Origin: Deltaproteobacteria bacterium
GTDB taxonomy: Bacteria; Myxococcota_A; UBA796; UBA9615
Assembly: GCA_029261955.1 (NCBI GenBank)
Contig: JAJDAI010000320.1
Coordinates: 1 to 7,754, forward strand
Direction of reading: 5' to 3'
DNA length: 7,754 nucleotides
Part shown: one piece after another, positions 1 through 5,444 of the stretch
Position numbering within the stretch: position 1 is the first letter of the stretch
How the letters are laid out: each line of letters opens with the position of its first letter
The notes under the pieces: generated by a model
Told to the model about the DNA's origin: nothing
Database searches by the model: none
What the model saw: only the letters and a program-made list of their open reading frames with translations
Program-made: the position numbers and the translations under genes

Positions 1-179
1 CCGACTCGGGGGGGATCGCGGACATCGAGGCCATCGCCGTGCCTTCCTGGCGCGACCTGGACCCGTGGGATGAGACCCCCCTCGCGCCGGCTGCGCAGCT
101 GGTGCCCACCGACGACAACGAGGTGCTGCTCCTGGAGGTCCCGGGCGGCAGCGTCGTGCTGCGTTATGCCCACGAGTGA
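1..179 (+). CDS. C-terminal end of an unidentified protein (5' partial)
   Basis: An open frame enters from the left edge (first full codon at position 3) and stops at the TGA at 177-179, giving 58 residues that begin DSGGIADIEAIAVPSW and end GGSVVLRYAHE. The codons carry the same strong G/C third-position bias as the rest of the window, which supports a real gene. The tail alternates acidic and proline-rich loops with hydrophobic strand-like stretches such as EVLLLEV and GSVVLRY, so a beta-rich C-terminus is likely. No family was recognised and no function is proposed. The next gene starts 29 bp after the stop, or overlaps it if the alternative GTG at 176 is used, so the two could be cotranscribed. 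Confidence 0.6.
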   Translation, partial: DSGGIADIEAIAVPSWRDLDPWDETPLAPAAQLVPTDDNEVLLLEVPGGSVVLRYAHE

Positions 180-193
180 CCCCCCGCGCTCTC

Positions 194-202
194 TGCTACC
201 TT
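194..202 (+). promoter_or_regulatory. Candidate extended -10 element for the lipoprotein gene
   Basis: TGCTACCTT at 194-202 reads as an extended -10 (TG-N-TACCTT). It ends 6 bp before the ATG at 209, so transcription would begin at or next to the start codon, giving a leaderless or nearly leaderless mRNA. No Shine-Dalgarno sequence precedes this ATG, which fits. A weak -35 candidate, GTGACC at 176-181, matches four of six consensus positions but is only 15 bp upstream. This rests on motif reading alone. Confidence 0.3.
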
Positions 203-208
203 CCCGCG

Positions 209-547
209 ATGCGCCTCATCGCCCTCCTCTTCGCCGTCCTGCTCTCCGGCTGCTCCGTCGTCTTCCCGGCGGGGGACGAGTGCACGCTGACCATCACCAA
301 CGGCACCTCGGACACCCTGTGGCGGGTCTGGGTGCGGACGGCGGGCACGGACGACTGGGGTGACGATCTGCTCGGCTCCGACACGCTGGCCGACGGCGAC
401 CAGGTGGACGTGGACGTGGACGGCGGCGAAGAGGTCGACGTGAGCGGCGAGTGGGCCGGCGGCGAGTCCTTCACGGTGCTCGAGGCGACGGCCTGCGTGG
501 ACGGCGAGGACCTCGGCGTGATCATCAGCCTCAGCGACCAGGACTAG
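209..547 (+). CDS. Small acidic predicted lipoprotein
   Basis: A 112-residue protein with a short lipoprotein signal: basic residue 2, hydrophobic core LIALLFAVL, then lipobox LSGC with the lipidated cysteine at 15. The next residue is Ser, which under the E. coli +2 rule would permit outer-membrane sorting. The mature part looks all-beta, with strands such as CTLTITN, WRVWVR and ESFTVLE. Cys25 and Cys96 are the only other cysteines and could pair as a disulfide. The segment around DDWGDDLLG (48-56), followed by a strand ending in a DG turn, resembles small secreted domains I recall from myxobacteria-like genomes; that is memory, not a search. The protein has 17 Asp and 7 Glu against only two Arg and no Lys after the signal, so it is extremely acidic. 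An in-frame GTG at 176, overlapping the upstream stop, would add 11 residues before the signal. I prefer ATG 209 because it begins right at the signal peptide. Function unknown. Confidence 0.78.
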   Translation: MRLIALLFAVLLSGCSVVFPAGDECTLTITNGTSDTLWRVWVRTAGTDDWGDDLLGSDTLADGDQVDVDVDGGEEVDVSGEWAGGESFTVLEATACVDGEDLGVIISLSDQD

Positions 548-590
548 TGGTCAGGACTCGCCTCCAAGCTGCATTTCCCGCCTGAATCGG

Positions 591-596
591 TAGGGT
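591..596 (+). promoter_or_regulatory. Candidate -10 element before the glycosyltransferase block
   Basis: TAGGGT at 591-596 lies 8 bp before the ATG at 605, the same position relative to the start as the TACCTT element before the lipoprotein gene. Both fit TANNNT. Transcription would start close to the A of the ATG, and no Shine-Dalgarno is visible in the 57-bp gap. No convincing -35 lies 16-18 bp upstream. The pairing of the two sites is the main support; either alone would be weak. Confidence 0.25.
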
Positions 597-604
597 GCCC
601 GCCG

Positions 605-2572
605 ATGTCCGAGTCCATCGCCCGAGCTGACTCCACCCCGCGCAGCCGCCTCGCTGCGGCCTGCCTGCTTGGCGTCGTGGTCGCGATCGGGCTCGGCTGG
701 GGCCTGAGCGAGTTCGCGGCGAAGCCCTGGCACCGCGGGTCCCTGGTCCCGATCGTCGTGTCGGGCATGGCCGGCATCCTGGCTGCCTTCGGGCTGCTGG
801 CCACGAAGTCGGCGCTCTGGCGCCACCGGCTGGCCTTTGTGGGCCTGGCCTTCGGCACGACCATGGCCTGCCTGCTGGGCGTCATCGAGACGACCGACCG
901 GGACATGCTCTTCCGCAAGAACTTCGAGCGGTGGATCCCCTGGTTCGCGGGCGGCGGCCTCGTCGTCTGGACGGCGGCCTACCTCGTCGAGCGGGTCGCG
1001 AAGCGGCGGATCTGGCAGTTCACGGCGCTGCTGGCGGGCATCGCCCTCGCGACGGTCACGCTCCAGAACGGCACCTACCTCTACAAGTCGCTGGCGGGCG
1101 AGCGCGTCCGGGCCTGGAACGTCTACCACTACTACGTCGGCAGCAAGTACTTCGGCGAGCTCAGCTACACCGGCCTGTACGCGGCGACGCTCGCGGCGGA
1201 CGAGGCCTGGCAGGACAAGAAGAAGACGCTCGAGGGCAAGAAGCTCAAGCGCGCGAAGAAGGTCAAGGACTTCAGCTCCATCGACCGCTCCCGCGACATG
1301 CGGGACTACCAGCTCAAGCCCCGCGCGGACATCATCGCCGGCTTCGCCGACTACCCGATGTCCGAGAAGCGGTTCAAGGAGCTCGGCCGCGACACGCGAT
1401 TCCTCCGCAAATACATGGGCTTGAAGTCGCCCGGGTGGAAGGACGCGATGAAGGACCTGGGCTACAACCCAGCTCCTCCCTGGACGCTCTTCGGGACGAC
1501 GGTCGCGAACCTCGTGCCCACGAAGTGGCCCTACTTCTGGTTGGTCGCGAACTCGGACGTGCCGCTCTACTTCGCCTGCTTCTTCCTGCTGTGGTGGGGG
1601 TTGGGGCTGCGGGTCACGTCCGCGATGGCGATCTGGATCTGCTCGATCCAGTTCAACGAGGCCCGCTTCACCGGCGGCATGTGGCAGTACGACTGGATGG
1701 TGTCGACGCTGGTGACGGCGGCGTTCTACCGGCGTGGTTGGTACAAATCGGCCGGCGTCGCCCTGACCTGGGGCGCGATGACGCGCGTGTTCCCGGGCTT
1801 CCTCATCCTGCCCTTCGTGCTCAAGGCGGGCTGGGACGCCTTCGGTGGGCTGCGGACCGGCGGCCTGCGCGGCGCTCACGGGGCCATCAAGACCCGGCAC
1901 TGGAACTTCCTGCTGGCCTTCACGATGGCCTGCGGGCTGCTGTTCGTGGCCTCGCACTTCACGGGGCGTGGGCTGCAGACCTGGCCCGAGTGGGTCGACA
2001 AGATCGGGCGGCACAGCGACACGCACGCGGTGACCTCGAACCAGCGGGTCGGCGTCGGCCGCCTGGCCCTGAACAAGCCGACGGCGACGAACCCCTGGGC
2101 CGAGATCCGGGGCAACCGCAGCCAGAAGCTCCGCGAAGCGAAGCCCCGCAAGCGGGCTCTGCAGCTGTTCGGGCTGCTGTTGCTGATCCCCGCGCTCTTC
2201 CGCCGCCGGGACCTGGACGCCTTCGCGCTGACCGCCTTCGCCGTCTTCTGCGCCGTGGTGCTGAGTCGCTACTACGCCTCGACCTGGGCCGTGCTCTTCG
2301 CGCTGGGCGCGGCTGGTCTGCCGCGGGGCTCGGTGGATGATCCCGATGCGGAGGCCGGCGTGGGCTCGACCCAGGTCGGCGGGCTGATCGGCTTCGCGGG
2401 CTGGTTCGCGGGCGCGGTGCTGCTCCTGATGTCCGCGAGCTTCTTCGTGTTCAAGGGCAACACGGCTCGCTACTTCTACGTGAATTGGTTGTTCTACGGG
2501 ATGTGCGCGTCGCTCTGCATCGGCTACCTCGTCTCGGACCTGCGCCACCTGCTGAAGAAGCGCGCGGCATGA
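605..2572 (+). CDS. Polytopic membrane protein, GT-C / GT87-like glycosyltransferase
   Basis: A 655-residue inner-membrane protein with roughly a dozen hydrophobic segments: clear ones near 16-35, 47-68, 75-95, 112-128, 137-155, 319-348, 385-406, 433-451, 518-531, 538-571, 592-615 and 624-644. A long soluble loop (about 160-315) opens with WNVYHYYVGSKYFGELSY (171-188). It then has a lysine-rich stretch (205-221, 10 of 17 residues basic), DMRDYQLKP (231-239) and LGYNPAPPW (285-293). Further on, FTGGMWQYDWMVSTL (355-369) and MTRVFPGF (392-399) match my recollection of a recurrent uncharacterised family annotated as DUF2029/GT87-type glycosyltransferases. Such enzymes use polyprenyl-phosphate sugars on the outer face of the membrane. 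The fold class is fairly secure, but donor and acceptor are unknown. ATG 605 is the first in-frame start, with a possible promoter just before it. The stop overlaps the next gene's ATG (ATGA), implying translational coupling. Confidence 0.8.
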   Translation: MSESIARADSTPRSRLAAACLLGVVVAIGLGWGLSEFAAKPWHRGSLVPIVVSGMAGILAAFGLLATKSALWRHRLAFVGLAFGTTMACLLGVIETTDRDMLFRKNFERWIPWFAGGGLVVWTAAYLVERVAKRRIWQFTALLAGIALATVTLQNGTYLYKSLAGERVRAWNVYHYYVGSKYFGELSYTGLYAATLAADEAWQDKKKTLEGKKLKRAKKVKDFSSIDRSRDMRDYQLKPRADIIAGFADYPMSEKRFKELGRDTRFLRKYMGLKSPGWKDAMKDLGYNPAPPWTLFGTTVANLVPTKWPYFWLVANSDVPLYFACFFLLWWGLGLRVTSAMAIWICSIQFNEARFTGGMWQYDWMVSTLVTAAFYRRGWYKSAGVALTWGAMTRVFPGFLILPFVLKAGWDAFGGLRTGGLRGAHGAIKTRHWNFLLAFTMACGLLFVASHFTGRGLQTWPEWVDKIGRHSDTHAVTSNQRVGVGRLALNKPTATNPWAEIRGNRSQKLREAKPRKRALQLFGLLLLIPALFRRRDLDAFALTAFAVFCAVVLSRYYASTWAVLFALGAAGLPRGSVDDPDAEAGVGSTQVGGLIGFAGWFAGAVLLLMSASFFVFKGNTARYFYVNWLFYGMCASLCIGYLVSDLRHLLKKRAA

Positions 2573-4302
2573 GCGAGGCGAAGCGGTGGCTGCTGCCGGC
2601 GCTCTTCGTCCTGACCGCCGGCCTGCACGTCTACCTGGCCGTCACGCTGGGGCAGCCGCGCCCGACCTCGCCCTTCCAGGACGTCAACGTCTACTCCGAG
2701 CTGGCGCAGAACATCTGGCGCGACGGGGTGCCGCTGACGCGCGTGGCGGAGCGCACCTACCCGCCGGGCTACCCGCTCGTGCTGGCGCCGACCTTCTCCA
2801 TCGAGGACAACTCGCTGCGCTACGCGGTGACCTACGGGCTGCACTCGGTGCTGCTGTCGCTGTCGCTGCTGCTCCTGCTGCCGCTGCTCTCGGAGGCCCT
2901 GTCGCGGAAGAAGGCGTGGCTCGCGATCACCGCGCTCCAGTTCGTCGCCGGTGCCACCTTCGCGCAGCTGCACGCCCAGTCTGAGGCCCTCTTCACCCCG
3001 CTGATCGTCGCCACGACCGGGGTGGCCTGGCTCGCCTGGGCTCGGCCGAGCGCGCGGCGCTTCGTGCTGGTGGGCGCGCTCGCGGGCTACTGCCTGACCA
3101 CGCGCCGCCTCGGCATCGTGGTGCCCATCGCGCTGCTGATGGTGCTCGGGCTCCAGCTGATGGCGGACGCGGAGGGGCGGCGCACGCGCCTGAAGTGGCT
3201 GCTGTTCGCGGGCCTGGGCATCGGCCTCGGGCTGCTGCCGGACCTGGCCGCGATGCTGCTGCGCAAGACGATGGTGGTGCCGTACCGGGGCTATGCGACG
3301 GGTTATGCGGAGGCCACGGGCAAGGCCCTGACCGACCTGAGCAACGGCTGGCTCTTCCTGCAGACGGGTGCGCGGCAGATCGCCTACCTGGGGATGACGA
3401 CGCTGGCCGCGCCGGCCTTTCTTGCCGCGATCGTGGTGCGGACGCCCCGCGAGCAGCGCCCCCCCGAGCCGCTGCAGGCGACCGCCGCCTTCGTGGGCCT
3501 GGCCGCCCTCGGCGGCGCCGCCCTGACGACGCTGCACATCGTCCGGCACATCTTCAACCTGAGTCCGGTCGAGGGCTACTCGGTCTACCCGCGCTACCTC
3601 GACCCCTTCGAGATCCCCCTGATCGCCCTGGGCATCGCTTCGGCGGTCTGGCTGCTCAACCGGCGCGCGCGGGTGGCGGAGCTGCTGCTGGCCTTGGCCG
3701 CGCTGGGGCTGCTCGCGGGGGCCTGGTATCGCTCCAGGGCCGGTCGCTTGGCCTCGGTGGCGCGCCTCGAGCAGCTCGGCTGGGGTGATGTCGGTGTCTG
3801 GGCCTTCGGGCTGGTGACGCTCGGGGTGATCGGCTTCGCCTACGCCCTCTGGCGCAGCGGCCGCTACGGCACGCTCGGCACCATCCTGCTCGCCGTGATC
3901 CTGTCGTGGACGCTGAGCTTCCACGTGCCGAAGCGCTGGGTCGAGCGGGGCATCTCGACCGCCCGCGACTCCGCCTTCCTCGGGGCCGAGGCGTTGACGA
4001 AGGCGCCGACTGCGCCGCTGTGCGTGGTCGTGCCGAAGCGGGGCCGGCGCTCCTACTACGAGCCCGCCTTCCGCACCGACCACCCGGTCTGGTTCGTGCG
4101 CCCCAAGGGCGTCAAGGCCTGCATCGACGCGCACCCCGACGCCTTCGTCGTCAGCCGCCCCAACGACAAGTACCCGGGCCGCGACGGCACGAAGGTGGTC
4201 GCGAAGGACGGTCGCTGGCGCGTGCGGCTGGGCGCGGACGTGGGGAAGACGCCGCCGAAGAAGAAGAAGAAGAAGAAGAAGAAGCGGAAGAAGAAGAAGT
4301 GA
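2569..4302 (+). CDS. GT-C-type membrane glycosyltransferase with polylysine C-terminal tail
   Basis: A 577-residue integral membrane protein. After one hydrophobic segment (7-26), an outward loop carries FQDVNVYSELAQNIWRDG (36-53) and TYPPGYPLV (63-71). This is the usual arrangement of PMT/ArnT-like GT-C enzymes, with an acidic residue (Asp39) as the likely catalytic-site carboxylate. HAQSEALF (135-142) and YPRYLDPFEIP (340-350) also fit GT-C proteins. I count about 13 membrane segments, ending near 450, then a soluble C-terminal region (451-577). The last 14 residues are nine Lys, one Arg and four Lys. An odd number of spans with the N-terminus inside would put this tail outside the cytoplasm, but my count is approximate. 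The start at 2569 overlaps the previous stop by 4 bp, and a weak GAAGAAG at 2554-2560 is 8 bp upstream. An earlier in-frame GTG at 2485 lies deep inside the previous gene and is unlikely. Substrate unknown. Confidence 0.82.
   Translation: MSEAKRWLLPALFVLTAGLHVYLAVTLGQPRPTSPFQDVNVYSELAQNIWRDGVPLTRVAERTYPPGYPLVLAPTFSIEDNSLRYAVTYGLHSVLLSLSLLLLLPLLSEALSRKKAWLAITALQFVAGATFAQLHAQSEALFTPLIVATTGVAWLAWARPSARRFVLVGALAGYCLTTRRLGIVVPIALLMVLGLQLMADAEGRRTRLKWLLFAGLGIGLGLLPDLAAMLLRKTMVVPYRGYATGYAEATGKALTDLSNGWLFLQTGARQIAYLGMTTLAAPAFLAAIVVRTPREQRPPEPLQATAAFVGLAALGGAALTTLHIVRHIFNLSPVEGYSVYPRYLDPFEIPLIALGIASAVWLLNRRARVAELLLALAALGLLAGAWYRSRAGRLASVARLEQLGWGDVGVWAFGLVTLGVIGFAYALWRSGRYGTLGTILLAVILSWTLSFHVPKRWVERGISTARDSAFLGAEALTKAPTAPLCVVVPKRGRRSYYEPAFRTDHPVWFVRPKGVKACIDAHPDAFVVSRPNDKYPGRDGTKVVAKDGRWRVRLGADVGKTPPKKKKKKKKKRKKKK
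4258..4299 (+). repeat. AAG trinucleotide repeat at the 3' end of a coding region
   Basis: Nine AAG codons, one CGG, then four more AAG codons run directly into the TGA stop. All the lysines use AAG and none use AAA. Gain or loss of repeat units would lengthen or shorten the polylysine tail without a frameshift. The strand is nearly pure purine (a single C within 42 bases), which is unlike the GC-rich surroundings. Confidence 0.95.
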
Positions 4303-4331
4303 AACTCCGGGTGTCTGACACCGCAGGTTTC
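4301..4331. repeat. 31-bp imperfect palindrome overlapping a stop codon
   Basis: The arms are GAAAC (4301-4305) and GTTTC (4327-4331). An inner pair, GGTGT (4310-4314) and ACACC (4318-4322), surrounds CTG. With a T-G wobble the outer stem is 6 bp, followed by a 3x3 internal loop and a 5-bp inner stem. The core GGTGTCTGACACC (4310-4322) is a 13-mer that is fully symmetric around its central T. The left arm begins at the second base of the TGA stop. No T-run follows, so it is not a classic intrinsic terminator. It could act as a processing or attenuation hairpin between the two gene pairs, a protein-binding site, or one copy of a dispersed REP-like element. Confidence 0.6.
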
Positions 4332-4403
4332 ATCCCCAGCTGCGCACGCTTCCCCGCGCACCGACCCCCGTGGTAGACGCGCTGCACGACTGAAAGTGAG
4401 CCC

Positions 4404-5444
4404 ATGCGCGTCCTCGTCGAGATCCTGCACCCCGCCCACGTGCACGTGTTCCGCCACGCCATCGCCACCTGGCGTGAGCGCGGCGACGAGGTCCTCGTGC
4501 TCAGCCGCGAGAAGGAGTGCGCCAACGATCTGCTGGCGGCCTACGGCATCCCCTTCCGGTCCATCTCCCGGCTGCCCGACAACAAGGCCGGCCTGTTCCT
4601 GGAGATGGCGATCCGGGACCTGCGCATGCTGAAGGCGTCGCTGCGCTTCAAGCCGGACGTGCTGGTCGGGATCATGGGCGTGACCATCGCGCAGGTGGGC
4701 AAGGTCATCCGCAAGCCGGCCATCGTCTTCTACGACACCGAGAACGCGGGCATCACCAACCGCGTCGTCTACCCGCTCGCCCACAGCGTCGCGACGCCCG
4801 CCTGCTACCAGGGGCACGTCAACGGCAACCACGTCACCTACCCGGGCTACCACGAGCTCGCCTACCTGCACCCAGACCGCTTCACGCCGGACCCCGAAGT
4901 CGTGCGCGCCGGCGGCCTGGACCCCGACTCGCCCTACTTCATCCTCCGCTTCGTCTCCTGGGGCGCGTCCCACGACATCGGCGAGGAGGGCATGACGCCC
5001 GCCTTCATGCGCAAGCTGGTCGAGCGCCTGCAGCGCGAGGGCAGGGTGCTGATCACGAGCGAGACCGAGCTCCCGTCCGACCTGGAGGAGCTCCGCTTCC
5101 GCCTGCCCGTCGAGCAGATGCACCACTTCGTCGCCTTCGCTTCGATGCTCATCGGGGAGAGCGCGACCATGGCCAGCGAGGCCGCCGTGCTCGGCGTGCC
5201 CGCCGTCTTCATCAGCGACACCGGCCGCGGCTACACCGACGAGGAGGAGTCCCGCTGGCAGCTGGTCGCGAACTTCAAGCGCGACCAGGCTGAAGCGGCC
5301 TTCGACCAGGTCGAAGCCTGGCTGGCCCTCGACGACCGCGCCGGTGAGTTCCAGCGCCGGCGTCAGGCGATGCTCGAGACCTGCGTGGACACCACCACCT
5401 GGATGGTCGACTACGTCGATCGCGTCGTGGCGGAGCAGCGTTGA
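4404..5444 (+). CDS. DUF354 family protein, GT-B-like (epimerase/glycosyltransferase fold)
   Basis: A 346-residue soluble protein, the usual full length for Pfam DUF354, a family related in fold to UDP-GlcNAc 2-epimerase and GT-B glycosyltransferases. Family signatures occur in order: HPAHVHVF (9-16), LSREKE (33-38), FKPDVLVG (82-89), VFYDTENAGITN (108-119), YPGYHELAYLHPDRF (146-160), LRFVSWGASHDIG (181-193) and GESATMASEAAVLGVPA (251-267). The last matches the nucleotide-sugar-binding region of the C-terminal Rossmann domain. I infer a cytoplasmic sugar transfer or nucleotide-sugar step feeding the neighbouring membrane enzymes; the reaction has not been established for the family as far as I know. 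ATG 4404 gives the canonical N-terminus; a weak purine-rich GAAAGTGAG (4392-4400) precedes it. The 101-bp gap before it contains the palindrome and no strong promoter (TAGACG at 4374-4379 is a poor -10). Its stop overlaps the next gene's TTG. Confidence 0.92.
   Translation: MRVLVEILHPAHVHVFRHAIATWRERGDEVLVLSREKECANDLLAAYGIPFRSISRLPDNKAGLFLEMAIRDLRMLKASLRFKPDVLVGIMGVTIAQVGKVIRKPAIVFYDTENAGITNRVVYPLAHSVATPACYQGHVNGNHVTYPGYHELAYLHPDRFTPDPEVVRAGGLDPDSPYFILRFVSWGASHDIGEEGMTPAFMRKLVERLQREGRVLITSETELPSDLEELRFRLPVEQMHHFVAFASMLIGESATMASEAAVLGVPAVFISDTGRGYTDEEESRWQLVANFKRDQAEAAFDQVEAWLALDDRAGEFQRRRQAMLETCVDTTTWMVDYVDRVVAEQR
5432..5435 (+). promoter_or_regulatory. Ribosome binding site supporting a TTG start
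   Basis: GGAG at 5432-5435 lies 5 bp before the TTG at 5441. That TTG overlaps the preceding TGA as TTGA. The good spacing and the overlap decide the start of the downstream membrane protein, because the next in-frame ATG (residue 65) would remove the first membrane segment and the acidic loop. Confidence 0.6.

Noticed and set aside
391..429. DVDVDGG run in the lipoprotein resembling an EF-hand DxDxDG calcium loop
   Set aside because: The position-8 hydrophobic and position-12 acidic residues are not in place, and the segment reads better as a beta hairpin with a DG turn in a generally acidic protein.
551..2548. Long open reverse-strand frame of 665 codons antisense to the first membrane protein
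   Set aside because: It is a by-product of GC-rich codon bias on the plus strand. The product is a low-complexity mix of Arg, Gln, Pro, Glu and Ala with no domain, while the plus strand carries a clear membrane protein.
2485..2568. Upstream in-frame GTG start for the second membrane protein
   Set aside because: It lies 84 bp inside the preceding gene, and the extra residues form an Arg/Pro-rich stretch unlike an N-terminus. ATG 2569 gives the standard ATGA overlap and a first membrane segment.
2848..2890. CTG-rich repetitive stretch
   Set aside because: It encodes a leucine-rich membrane segment (SVLLSLSLLLLLPLL) and is explained by codon bias for Leu CTG, with no exact tandem unit beyond a few codons.
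2524..4134. Reverse-strand open frame of 536 codons opposite the second membrane protein
   Set aside because: It has the same antisense codon-bias artefact, no recognisable motif, and an Arg/Gln/His-rich composition.
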